From positions 1,054,001 to 1,118,000 of the forward strand of contig JAKCOZ010000009.1 of assembly GCA_022605955.1 (NCBI GenBank): DNA of 64,000 nucleotides, written 5' to 3'. A program made the translations under genes and the position numbers. The notes under the pieces were generated by a model. The model saw only the letters and a list, made by a program, of their open reading frames with translations, had not been told where the DNA came from and ran no database searches. The stretch comes from Rallus limicola (Eukaryota; Chordata; Aves; Gruiformes; Rallidae). Shown here one piece after another: positions 50,988 through 63,250 of the stretch (positions are counted from its first letter, which is position 1; each line of letters begins with the position of its first letter).

Positions 50988-51064
50988 ATATATTCACATA
51001 AATATATATTATATATAGAATATAATATATATAATATTAAAATATATTTTAAATATAAAAAAAA
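50988..51064. repeat. AT-rich low-complexity tract
   Basis: TATA-, ATAT- and AAATAT-rich run, almost free of G and C, ending in AAAAAAAG. Confidence 0.88.
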
Positions 51065-53829
51065 GAAAGACCAATATGAAAGTTTTCTTAACTGGATTCA
51101 ACTGTAGCAGGAAAGTGAGAGTTCTGACATCCAGCTGCATTATATTACTTTACCCAGAAATATTTTCATTGGACTAGTACAGATTTCAAGTGCAAAGAAA
51201 AAAAAAAGAAGTGCAGGAAGGGCTGATGTATTATATCTGCCAATTTCATCATCATAAATCCAGAGTCAGTCCATCAGGTCTCCTCTGAATTGCTATGGGT
51301 TGCTATTTCTTGTCTAATAAATGAATACTTAAACTGCTAATCCAAATTGTTTTGATTACATTGATACTTTCATTTGTGAGACTGGAAAATTTGTGCCTGA
51401 TTTTGATGATTCAGAGGAAATAATCCATTTGCTCTTCCTGATGAAGACTCTAAGCTTTGTTTCCATCTACTCTGTACAGGAATTTTGTAGGAGTGTTATA
51501 AATTTTGATGTATTTTATGTAATATGCTATGAAATTTTTTCTTCATTAAATCAGTAAAAATTCTAGAGGAGGATTAAAACCTCTTAGGATGGGAGCTGTA
51601 TGAGGAAGGAATAAAGCACTATTGTTCTATTATCAATGAAAAAGTTATTTGAAAAGCCATTGATCATCACTCAGAACATTAAACAAATGCATGGAATTCC
51701 TAAGAAATAGTAGATTTAAAGAAATATTAACTAGCCTTTGTTGACCGTGCAGGTTTTTCTATTACCTGATGCAATGTCTGTAAGGCAGAATCAAAGGGTG
51801 AGGACTGTAAATGTTCCATCTGGCAGGTAGAAAGTTTCTTGTGCCTGCAAATTCATAAGTTTTGCTATGGAAAAATGTAGAATTTCAGAATTTTCTACTT
51901 GAACTTTTACTATCAATACCATCCAATTTACCTTAAACACTTGGCACTGGTAATCTTTTCCTGTTGTTCCTCAGCACACTTCCATTGTACATTTCCTCTG
52001 CGTTCTCCATCTTGAATGAACTTACAGAATCTGCTTTTCATCTTCCAAAGACCACTTACACCTCTGGTTGCCTCTACACAAACTTACAAAGCCCCCTAAC
52101 TCAGCCACACTGCTTTCTCACAGGCAGCAGCCCTGGTGATGGGTGCAGTTAGTTCTTTCACCATTTTTCATTATTTATATCTTGTCCCACCCCATTCCCT
52201 CCATTTGGAAGGCCCCATATGACATCTCCTCTAAAGCTGCATCTGATAACCATGTTCAGAAAAGGATTTCAGTGCTATCCTTTACATTCTGCTTTGGTAA
52301 AACCCAGGTTCTGCTGGGTGTGATTCTTTACCATTTCTTTTTCTCCTGGGACGTCTCTTGCTCCATCACTTCTATGCTGTTCCTGCTTTCTTCTGGTCTG
52401 TTTTTCCTCCCCCTCTTCTGCACAGGAATATTTTGTCCCTCCACTGTTTACTTTTCCTGCCTTTCCATTCCTGATTTGAGATTCCCAGCACACCTGCCAC
52501 CTACCAGTCAGGTAAAAGTGATGTTTTTGTACACAGCGTGCAACATGCTGGGAAGTGATGGATGCACACAAAGCTGCTGGGTTGGACTGTCATCACTGAA
52601 TCTGCCCGAGCAGGAATGAGCAATTGACACCACCAGCTGAAAGAGTGGTCACAGAATCAAAAAGCTTTTAAAACACGGGTTTAGCAAGTGGCTGTATTTG
52701 TATGACTTCCCTCAGAAAAGCTTCCTGGCCTTTTCCTGATATCAGATCTTGGTGTTTTATTGCTAAAGTCCTAGATGTCTTAAGATCAAGAAGTCTCAGA
52801 ATGATCATTAACTTTGTAAATACTTTCCAGCTCCTTTTTTTATGATTTTTCTAAAAATCCAAGATCAGTGCACATTCCTCCCTTCCAAAATCCCTCTCAC
52901 TTGTTTGTACTGACAATTCTTCAAAAGAGCTCTCAGCTGCTGCTATCAAATGGGATCTGTAAGCGGTGTGATAATCTATACGATTAACAATTTACATTGT
53001 CCCCTAAACCCCATTAATATGTCTATCTCTTAAAAATGAATAATTACGGCATCAAAACCTGAGTAAACTGTAACAAAATAAACACATTGCCAGGTAGCTT
53101 GAAACCAAACCCTCTTTCTCTGGAAGTTTCACATGGGACGTGGACAAGTTTCGATTCGTTAGAAGCAGTGTTATCAGCCCAGCAGGAAACCCTTCTCACT
53201 CACAAGACCCGTTAGCATTTTGAGGTAGAAAAATAATAACAAAGATGATGCAAACCGGAGTTAACTTCCCAGAAATCTGCATCCTTCCACAGGAAGATTC
53301 AAGCTCGTGCGTTCTGCTCTTTAGGTGATCTATTTCCAAAACTATTCCGCACTTTAGAGCAGAGAAACTGTCTCTACAGGCACAGACCAAGGACTGTGTA
53401 GGAGCTGAACACAAAGAATTAAAATCTGACCAGAAAAGCTTAATTTTATATTTGTTGGAGTTTAAGTGATTAAAGTGGAAACAAAAATACATGTAAGGCA
53501 AAGGAACAGTTCATTACGCTCAGGAAGTGACAGTACAGCTAAATCTACACAGGGAAGTCATTTAATTGATAGGTGCTATCTCTCAGTTCTAATGCCTGCT
53601 TACTAATTACAGGAAAACCTGCTAACCCCTGATCCAATTAAAGATGTGATATAAGTGATGTTGAAAGATTTGCTGGTGGACTTCCTTTCATTTTTTCCCC
53701 CTATTTATATTGTTTTCCATTTTTCATGAAAGTCAGACAAAATTCTCTGCAGGGACCCTGGGTAAGAAGAAAATAAAAGTTTCCTTAAGCAGGGCAGATC
53801 CCATTTATTTCAATATGATTAGGTTCCTA

Positions 53830-54026
53830 GGATCACAGAATGACAGAATGCTTTGGGTTGGAAGGGATCTCAAAGATATCTAGTTCCAACACCCCTGCCA
53901 TGGGCAGGGACACCCTCCACTAGCCCAGGTTGCCCAAAGCTCCATCCAACCCAGCCTTAAACATTTACAGGGACAGGACTTCTACAGCCTCTCTGGGTAA
54001 CCTGTTCCAGTGCCTCCCCATTGTAT
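53830..54026 (-). mobile_element. CR1 LINE 3' end, antisense
   Basis: A clear CR1 3' tail in reverse: ATCACAGAATGACAGAATGC, GGGTTGGAAGGGATCTCAAA, ACACCCCTGCCATGGGCAGG, CCAGGTTGCCCAAAGCTCCA and CTACAGCCTCTCTGGGTAAC, ending after TGTTCCAGTGCCTCCCC. Only ~200 bp remain, all of it 3' UTR. Confidence 0.95.
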
Positions 54027-54120
54027 GCTTTCATTTTAGTCTTATAGAAAATTAGGAGAAGGCTTGTTGGGCATCATTCAAAATGCAACAGTGTGTATCA
54101 AAAAACTCATCTGGGTATTA

Positions 54121-54210
54121 CCCCAAGCAACCTGATCTAATGTTGAAGCTGGTATTGTTTGGAACAGGTGGCTTTAACAGATTATTGTCAAGGGTCTTTC
54201 TTCAAAAAAA
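54121..54210 (+). mobile_element. Possible decayed CR1 3' piece
   Basis: CCCCAAGCAACCTGATCTAA followed by TTGTTTGGAACAGGTGGCTT looks like a degraded CR1 3' UTR ('CAACCTGATCTAGTGG...TTGGAACTAGATGG') in the opposite direction to the adjacent copy. The terminal repeats are not visible, so the call is weak. Confidence 0.35.
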
Positions 54211-56998
54211 ATCAAGAAACAAACTCGACCCTCCAGAAAAACTGTTACTGTAATTAATTCTTATAATTCAAACATGAAGTACTATTTTCCACAATATCAC
54301 AGGGAGAAAGAGATTTGGACTCCTCTGAATGGAAGCTTCTAACCTCAGATTTGTACTGTGTCATCTTTCTCTTATTTTCTGATTTTCTCTGTACTAGCAC
54401 CATTTCATGTTTCATGCTCATAATAATCAAAGCAGCATGACACAATAATTCTTATCCTCATTATTTTCAGCTTAATTTTCTTTAAGAGCTACTGTACTCA
54501 TTAAAGTTTTAATTTGCCCATTAACATAATGCAAAGCTAAAATGTGGTAGTAAACCAGAAAACAACAGATGATTGGCATGAAATGTGGAGAGAGTCAAAG
54601 AGATTACCTTGGGGTGCCTTGACTAGAGAGGCCACTGGTAGCTTATGCCAACCATCCAAAGTAGAAAGCAATAGATAGTGAAGGTACTTATGCTTGTAGA
54701 GAGCATCCACCCATTGTGGTTTTACCCTCGTAGGAGTTCAAGCCTGAGCTTGGACCATTACATGGAGAGGCCAAACCACTAGGAAGGACTGGAGACATTG
54801 GTCAGATGTGACTGCCCTGCTCACTTTGGCCCATGGTGTGGGTCCTAACCGGGCCAGACTTTGGGTTGGTGTAAGTGTTTGCTCAGCCCACGATGCCTGT
54901 GTGTCCCTGAACAGAAATCAGATTAGAAATCACTCTCCACTTTTTACATCCATCTTATTTAATAAGTAAATCTAAAACTTTATGTCACCAGGAACTGGCA
55001 TTTTATTCTTGTGACTCCCTCCCTCCCAAATTCCCTCGCTGTTAAGCCTTGCAGAGCCAGTACTGCCAGTGCTTCCACTGCTACTCAGTGGACAGGCTGC
55101 TGGATTCGTTTCTTTTTTCACACTAAACTGACTATGCTGAACCTACCAGATAGCAGGCAGAACGTAAACCCACAAGGTTTTTGTCTACATTGAAGCACCT
55201 GATACTCATACAGCTGCAAGATCCTGGGTGGCATCCAGCAACAAACGCCAACATTCCTGCTGTTCTCGCTGTCTGGCTCCTAAGGAGGAGCCGAAAGCAG
55301 CAGGATAGCATTGTGAGCTACTAACTGATCTCCACTGTCCCTGCCATCTTAGCTGTCATTTGGTCCTCACCTTGGTGGAAGGAGAGGAAGACAGCTTTTT
55401 GAGGTACAGCCCTGTGATTTGTGGGGAGTTTTCAGCTGAACGTGGGCTACGGCGTCACACAAAACCCAGCGCATGGAATTTGTTTCTGTGTTACTGTACT
55501 TCAGAGGACAGGCACGGTGCTTTTACTACTTCTTCCTGTAAATAATATCCTCTTTTCCAGAAAGGCAAATGCTACCAAAGAGAAGGATTCCAGACTATAT
55601 TCCTTAAGCTGTCTTTTATCCTGACCCCACCCCACAATTAACCCACCCTCAAAGAAACATTGTATTGAAAAATAAGGATTTTTTTCTTCTCTGGAGGCAT
55701 TTTGTGATAGCTCCAGCAGAAATAGCCTTTTCCTTCAAACATTACAGTGGTAAATAGTCAGCAGGTATAAGTCAGTGTTTAGTAAGAGAGCAGAACTAGG
55801 CCAACATATGTTATTGCTCAACACTTTCAAAGTTTCAAACTGAATTCTAAGTAGCTGGAAAAAAATGACATAAGAATGAATTCTCCATTCTGCATCACTT
55901 TTCCAGTCTCCTCAACCTAGAATTGACAGCAGAGTAGTACAGAGTAAAAATGAGCTCATGAGCAGTTAGTCCTGGGCCTCCTGAAACCTCCTACTGCCTT
56001 GGTTCTGACAACATGTGTTACCATGGGGAATTCTGTATAACAGTGGGGGGTTTCTTAATTGGTTGGTTGCTTTCTGGGGTTTTGGGTTTTGTTAGTTTGG
56101 GGTGGGTTTTTTTTTGGGTTTTTTTGTTTGTTTTTACCAGGAAAGAAAGAGAGAACTAATTTAGACCCTGGTAGATAGAAATTGATGACATAATAAAAAA
56201 GATCTATGACCTTGCTCAATTCTTTCAGGTAATCTACTCTCCAAATGCTTCTATAGTCTGAACTTGGAACAAAAGTCACAAATGTTTAGTTTATTACCAG
56301 TTGTAATTGGGTAATATTTATCCGTTTAATGCCCAAACCAGAGTTAAAACTTTATAACCAACAGAGTAGAAAACTGCCATAAAAGTGTGTTTTAACAAAG
56401 TTGGCTTTCTACAAGTAGATTGGCACTATGTTCATAGTCAGACTCCCTGGCAGATGATATCTAGGGCATTTTGCACAATAGATAGAATACAACATAATGT
56501 AACAGATGAGAGTGCCATTGCTATTGTCCAAATGAGGCTTTCCAACAAGACATTCTGAGTAAGTAAAACAATTACTGAATCATTCCTATTTTTGCCAAAT
56601 TACCAAAGTAACATCTAAGAACATAAGCAGCAACTTTACTGATCATCTCAAGCTTTTCAGTGCACAGCACAAGGACAGCAGGTGCTCCTGGGACCTCATT
56701 TCAGTGAGCCTTTCCCCCCTGAACTAACAATACACATTTTTACACGAATCTGTAGCTCTCCTTTCAGAGCCATGCAGAAAGGAACCACTGCACCACATTT
56801 ACATGCTGGTGTAGACTCAGCTTTGGACAAACCCATCTACACGGCCGGCAGCATCCTGGACAGATGGCTCCACGACTTTGTCCCCCCACTGCTCACCTTA
56901 AGGGACAAGGTAGCATATCTGCAGTCTGTATCCTTGCCTTTGCATAATGAGCTGGCACAGGAGAGTACCTCAGCTTTTTATAGTTCTGCCTATGACCA
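54211..56998. other. Single-copy DNA, nothing recognised
   Basis: A G/T-rich tract lies at 56060-56140, and an RE1-like motif at 56847-56863 is listed separately. The 109-codon frame at 56682-57011 ends inside the LTR that follows and has no recognised domain. Confidence 0.5.
56847..56863 (+). promoter_or_regulatory. Candidate RE1/NRSF-like motif
   Basis: GGCAGCATCCTGGACAG matches 15 of 17 positions of the degenerate RE1 consensus NTYAGMRCCNNRGMSAG; the misses are at positions 2 and 8. Both half-sites (AGCA-C and GGACAG) are visible at canonical spacing. Position 8 lies in the left half-site, so binding may be weak, and a match this loose is expected by chance now and then in 64 kb. Confidence 0.2.
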
Positions 56999-57220
56999 TG
57001 TTGTGGTTTAACCCCAGCAGACAGCTGAGCCCCACACAGATGCTCACTTATTGCCCCCCCCAGCAGGATGGAAGGGAGGACTGGAAGGGTAACTCTGCAA
57101 AAAAAATGGGGGTTTAGCTAAAGATGGTTTTCTAGGTAAAGTAAAAGCTGCACATGCAAACAAAGCAAAATAAGGAATGCATTCACCACTTCCCATCAGC
57201 AGGCAGGTATAAAGACCAGC
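56999..57220 (-). mobile_element. Avian ERV LTR (family A), antisense, R/U5 end only
   Basis: The third copy of LTR family A. The plus strand begins TGTTGTGGTTTAACCCCAGC, the complement of the LTR 3' terminus, then GCACCACAC-like CCCCACACAGATGCTCACTT, GGTAAAGTAAAAGCTGCACA, CAAAGCAAAATAAGGAATGC and ATTCACCACTTCCCATCAGC, stopping near 57220. It keeps the U5 side that the 31866 copy lacks. No internal ERV sequence. Confidence 0.85.
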
Positions 57221-60200
57221 AATTTATAAACCTGCATCACAGGGTTTTATTGTCAGTGAAAAAGCTGCAATATCATGTGTCCATTCTTGTACCTCTAACT
57301 GCTCATGTCTCTGGTCGTTAACTCTGACCCTCAGAACTGGTCATGATTACTGGTAAACTAAGTAACTTTTGCAAAAGTCTCACTTATTACATGATTTTGC
57401 AGTTTTGTGCTTTATAACTTCAGTATTTTTAGCTGTTTTATCAGTAAAAATCGTTGCAGTTTGCTACCTGTTACTTTGGGCTGTATGTTACATACCCATC
57501 CAGTGACACATTGATCATCCAGTTAATTAAGACAGGACATTTATTATTACTGGATTCTGCTGTTGTTAGAATGACTGTCTTCCATCCTGCCTTACAGTTC
57601 TGCAGCAATATTTCTTTTTCTGCCCACCTCCACAGACTGGAGTTTGAAATCAGTGAACTGATGACATGAAAGGAAACTCACGAAGGAAACACCTGATTTA
57701 TAAACCATAAATCGGCCAAGAGTGACGATTGTCAGCATATAGATGTGTCTGATGACAGAAGATCTTTAGCAGTGAAAGGCAAGCAGCAGAACCCCCACAG
57801 TTGCCACTGCAGCAAACTGATCAGAAAATGCAGTGTGCAGTATCAGCAGACCATCCAAAGCAAGCTTGTGAAGAGGAGCCCCCCTACTCTGAAATGCTGC
57901 TCCAGGGAATACAAACTGCCTTCATGAACGGAGATATTGTCCAGAGCTCACGTGAAGGTGGTGTGTTCAGGACAATCCTACCTGCAAGTTCTGACAAGTT
58001 AAGCAAGATGCTTAACTTACACTCAGTAGAAGCCCTCTGTCAATGTCATTAGCAGCTGCAGAGGGGAACTATCCTGTAAGGATAAGCCATGTCAGGCAGT
58101 ATTTGAGGAGCTTCTGTTGTTTCTGAGGGTCATCTTTCAGATGGAATGCAAAGTCCAAGTATTGAGGGCATACAGTTGTTAAATACCCCTTTGAGGAGCT
58201 AGCTTATTAACCTTGTGTCCTGGCTAAATCCCAATTTCAGCAATTAAAAATTTGCTTTCTTAAGTTCTCTCTGCAGATTTAATGCAGCCCATGATTAATA
58301 AGTTCCTATCTTAAACTGTGGTTCTATTTTTACTGAGAGATGTTTAAGGGCAGTTTTGTTCCACTCTAGGGATGAAGAAGTAGATTCACATCTCCTTTTT
58401 CAGGAGGTGCAGCAGCTGCTGTTTCAAAGGAAGACACTAACAGGCACATTATTGTCACATACATAAGAATCAGAAAGACTCTGCAAAGTTATATATAAAA
58501 AAAAAAAAAACAACAAAATACCCTATATGAGCTCAAAGGAAAATACAAAACAAAACCCAAAGCAATTGTTTGATGGAAAAAAAAAATCAAGTTCTAGCTG
58601 CAAAATTTTCATAGCTATTGAAGTTCTAAAGTCACACCTGCATTATTTTTACATCTCAGAACGACAATACTCAACAGCATCATAAGAGGAGCTGGAGAAT
58701 ACGTGGTTGCTTCAGATACATGGAAAATATCACACTTCTTTCTTTGCATCTACTATTTCTAGTCTTATTTTTTGGTATAGTCAAAGGAAAAGAGGAGGAG
58801 AGGGGACCAGTGGTGTTCCAGCCTAACAAATCATTAACTTATTTGAAAGAGTATATTGAAACAGTCTTATTTATGAAATTGCTATTTATTATTCATTTGA
58901 GGAGAGGGTCCAGGTTATGTGGATATAGTACTTCATTAAGTATACACTTTGAGTTTATTTCTAATGTGTCTCTGCATCAAATTAAAGAGGGCACACGGTT
59001 GTAACTTTTGATTTCTCAATATCATGAGAATTCCCCACCAACATCTGGTGTCTTGAACAAGTGAGTATGTCAGGGGTTGATTACAGATTAATGATATATT
59101 CCTCAAATGTATGGCAATTTCTATTAAAAATTATTCCTGTAAAAAAAAAAATTAAGGGATTTATTTATTTAAAAATAAGAATATAATTTTTTTTCTTCCA
59201 AACTTTCTTAGCATGCATGGATACTTCTTATTAAACAACCTAAGAATACTTAAAAATCCTTAGGATTAAACCCCCCAACAAAACCAAAAAACAACCAATC
59301 TGTATTTTGGGTTACAGAATTGTTTCACTTCTGTGTATGGGCTGATCTTTCAAGCACAGCATGAAGTGACTGCTAATCCAATGTGCCTCAAGGCAGCAGA
59401 CACAAAAAAGTTAAACCTGGTTTATTCAGGGTCTCTCAGTTTTGTAATTCAACTTTGCCTGGTACTAAATCAAACTGCCTTTAAAAGTATTATTTAAGCA
59501 ACCCAAAGCATTAACAAAGCATCCATTATGATCTGGGTTTGTATAATTATAATATATTTGAAATTTTGGAAAATAAGCAGGATAATTTATCAAATCTAAT
59601 CTGCATGGTAGTGCCACTGTGTACAAGTAATGAAGACATATATGTACTCTGTGTCTCTGGTGTGCTGCTAGCTGTTTTGCAGGTCTGCCTGGAAGCCAGG
59701 AAGACCACAGATATTAAGCCAGTAAAACCAGAGAATAACTCATCTTTATGCTGAAGATGCCAGATTAGGTTCTGAATAAAAATATGTGCATAACTAGTAG
59801 GTATCATCATTAGGCATCAAAATAATCTTCTTCTGCCATGCAATGCCCCCTTCGAGCTGCAAGCTTTGGGCTGAAAGGCTGAGTGGAAACCCTTGCCAAA
59901 ACAGGGAGTTTTCTCTTTGGTCCTTTCCACACAGTCATTAATTGTAATATATTAATCAGTGGGAGAGTCCACTGTCCATCACACCTTTTTCTAGTTAATT
60001 TTGCCTGCCTTAACCCCCTAGACACTGCTGGTTATATTTCTGCTACAAGACTTTCCCACGTATCATCAGATATCTCTTTCTTATTATCCAATGTCCCTAT
60101 TTATTCTATCTTGAATGAGTTAGACTTTCCTAGGTGGTTTTACTATGAAGCACTCTTTTGGGACCATTTTTCAATTGCATTCTTGAACTGTAAACACCAG

Positions 60201-63188
60201 AGCTGGGAACACAGTTTATGTACCTTGGATTATCCTCTCAGTCCTACATAGTCTTCAAGGACCAACCTGACCTCTTAGCTAAAGTCTTGTGGTGGAAGCT
60301 TATGCTCAAACAGTTTCAGGTCACAGTGCATCCTTACAAACCATTGCCTCTGTGTTACAAGGTAGTCTCCCTTATTCCCTGAACTTCGTTCCCAGGTGAG
60401 TTCTACACTTTCTCCTCTCAGATGTATAATCTTACACTACATCTGGCAGTCTAAAGAGTCCCTGGAGCCTCTGCTGAACAGCTAGATCACCATCATCATT
60501 TATGAGCACCTCACCATCATCATTTATGAGCACCAGTAAGTGTATCTTTTGCACAAATTGCTGCAATCAGATGCTTGAATTATATTATTTTTAGTAGACT
60601 GGTCTTTTAATAGCCTGTAATGTAAGGATATTATGGAGGTGGCTGTGGTAAAAAGTGTCTGAGAACTCCTACTGTGGATTGCCAATTGAAAATCCTCTAA
60701 GCACTCATGAGCATAATATTATCTCTTCACCCCAGTCAGTTTTCTACCTGAATATTTACTGAATACTAAATGCACATCTAACTCAGTGGTCATGAAAGTA
60801 AAGGAAGAAGCAGGACAATATCCATGCTCCTCCTCCTCATTGGATATCTACAGGACAGAGGCAGCTGTAAAACTCACCTAAGGATTGGATTAATACACAC
60901 TGCATATGTTCTTTTAAGCAAATGTTTTTTTAAGCAATATCCTCACATAAATATACCCCAAATTTCCAACTGACTTTTGGGACTTTTTCATTAGGAACAC
61001 ACAGCTTTTGGATGCTGAAATGCTTTCTTGGTATTTTGGATCACCAGGGCACTAAATGCTCAGTAATGGTAGGTCTTATTCCAAAAATAGCCTTTCTCTG
61101 GCTTCATAATACAATCCCATCAATTTTCCCAAGCTTTCCTTGGCAGAATATGTAACTTGAATGCACCATGATTAGTTAAAACACACACTTGCTTGCTGCA
61201 GGTGAAAAAGACAGGGTTTTTTTTTGTGTGTATGCATAATTACATTAATGATGATTGTTTAGCTTTATGATAATTCAAGCAAAATGCTCTAAATTTCCCT
61301 AGTAAGACGATATAATATAAAACATTTGTATCTCTATGGGTCATAGATAGTTCTGCTGTCACTTCTCCTAAATGAATTATCCTCTGCTGTATTTTCCAGA
61401 GCAAATTGTATTTGAGACAAGGAAACACAACAGTGGGATTTGCACTGTAACAGAGGCTGTGAGGTAGACATACCAGGCAGACAATGCAAGCAAATAAAAC
61501 AGATACCAGTCAGGCTTTTATAAAAAACAGCTGAGATCCTTCCTAATTTTCTTATTTCAAAGTGTTTTATTAAGTTTATTTCTAAGAAATGAAATTTCCT
61601 TTTCCTCCTCCTTTCCCTTTTTCTTCTTTTCCCTCAGCCAATATATTGATAAAGCATATCTCAGAGACATCAAATTTTACAGCCCTGCCAGTATCTGAGG
61701 CCTCATACCAAAGAATCAGAATGGAAAATGAAAATGGCAGCTAAAAAGAAGATGGATGGACGTATGGATGAAGAGATGGATAGAGAGACAGAGAGAGATT
61801 TACTAAAGCATTATTTTTCAACCTGTAAACTGAATCTGAAATAGTTTTGCCCATGAGTATTAGCAAAATAGCTTGAGGGACATGGGAGGTGTTGCTTCAG
61901 CTCTTTATATCCAAATTTAATTTATCTTCTTCAGTATCCATCTCATCTCATTTTATTATGCTTTGTAGGATATTTACAATTACCTTGATTCCTCCCATCA
62001 TAAACTGAAGGATATTCCTCTGTACTTTTAAGAGGGGTTCACAAAGTAGAGGCTATGGAATAAAAATAAGGGTGATATAATTGGGTTTGCTATTTTAATA
62101 AAAAAAACCTGTCAAACTTGTAATGTGAAACTCTCACTTAGCAAAGCCACTCTCAAATAGTTTCCTTCCTTGGCAATGTTTGTGATTCTAGTCCCAGTCT
62201 GCTGAGGGAAGGATGTTTCTATCTCTGAGACTTTCACTGTGTTCTATGAGTTGTGGGGTCTTGGTGTGTGCTTGTGTGTCTCAAGGAATGTCAGTGGCTG
62301 CAATCACTGCTTTATACTGGCTTATAACCAGCCCTTTAATGACCTTTAAAGTTCTCCTCCTTTTTGTAGGGGTACATTTCACCTCATTTCACTCAGCTGT
62401 AGATTCTCTATCCATCTGCAGAGTAAAAACACCCTTTGCACAAATGTCTGAGCAGGTTTATCTGCTTATCTGCAACCAAGCAGAATAATTAAACAGCTCT
62501 GGCTGCCAGTTGGTTTAGGCTGACTGATTCTCAACCACTTAACCTGTAATATTAACTCATAGATCTAACATATATGTTTCTATATGCACCTGCATTTCTA
62601 TATCCACATTGTATATATTCATATCCACAGCTGAGTAAGAATGCTTTATGCATAACTGCCTTTCCTTTCTGCACTGCACTTTATCAGCTCTCCTACCTCT
62701 CACCTCACCATTGCCAGTGCCATTTAAACCATAGGATAGCTGGTACATGGGAATTGTCTTCATAATACACCTTTGTAAGGAGCACATCCATTATGTAGGA
62801 AACAAGTATTGAAAATTTTAGTACTTGCAGCACAAGCTACTCTTTCACTGCTTCATTTTCCCATTATATTGAGGAATCCAACATGAACCAAACTCTAGGA
62901 TCAAGTGTAAGGCTTACTTTCTGCAAAATAATATAAAAAAGTCTTTAAATTTAACTATGTAACACCATATAGTAAAGACTGTATAGCTAGGATGATGAAA
63001 TATCTGCTTGCTATAGCTTTTTCACAGCATACCTGAAGCAGTAGAAGTCCTGCAGTTAAGGAATAAATGTGTTAAATTTAAAATCTGTTATGGACAAAAA
63101 AGAAATAAACCTTATCCATAAGGTCAGGAACTTCTTATTGGTACCACCGAAATTCCAACAGAGATTTTGTAATGAACCGGTTCTCTTA
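57221..63188. other. 6 kb AT-rich single-copy DNA
   Basis: No repeat family recognised. Two overlapping plus-strand frames at 57745-58052 (60 and 83 codons) have no recognised domain. A perfect 24-bp duplication lies at 60487-60534 and a degenerate GATGGATG/GAGAGACA tract at about 61750-61800. Confidence 0.5.
60487..60534. repeat. Perfect 24-bp tandem duplication
   Basis: Two identical units, each starting TCACCATCATCATTTATGAG and ending CACC, lie head to tail with no mismatch (60487-60510 and 60511-60534). They are followed by AGTAAGTG. Identity suggests a recent event. Confidence 0.95.
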
Positions 63189-63248
63189 GAGAGGGAGGAA
63201 AGACAGAAGGAAAGGAGGATGGAAGGAAGGGAAGAAAGGAGGGAAAAG
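63189..63248. repeat. Purine-rich GGAA/GGAAA tract
   Basis: About 60 bases almost free of pyrimidines on the plus strand (GAGGGAGGAAAGACAGAAGG and similar). It directly precedes LTR family B, with little or no gap. Homopurine mirror-like tracts can form triplex DNA, but no perfect mirror is seen. Confidence 0.8.
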
Positions 63249-63250
63249 TT

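Larger units (their letters stand above)
47661..53829. other. 6 kb AT-rich single-copy DNA
   Basis: Besides the 48.0 kb hairpin and the AT tract at 50988-51064, nothing is recognised. The 158-codon frame at 52143-52619 + is hydrophobic, with no domain seen and heavy T/C bias. Confidence 0.5.

Noticed and set aside
52143..52619. 158-codon open frame, the longest in the window.
   Set aside because: The hydrophobic composition follows from a T/C-rich strand, there is no domain or splice context, and a frame this long is not surprising in 64 kb.
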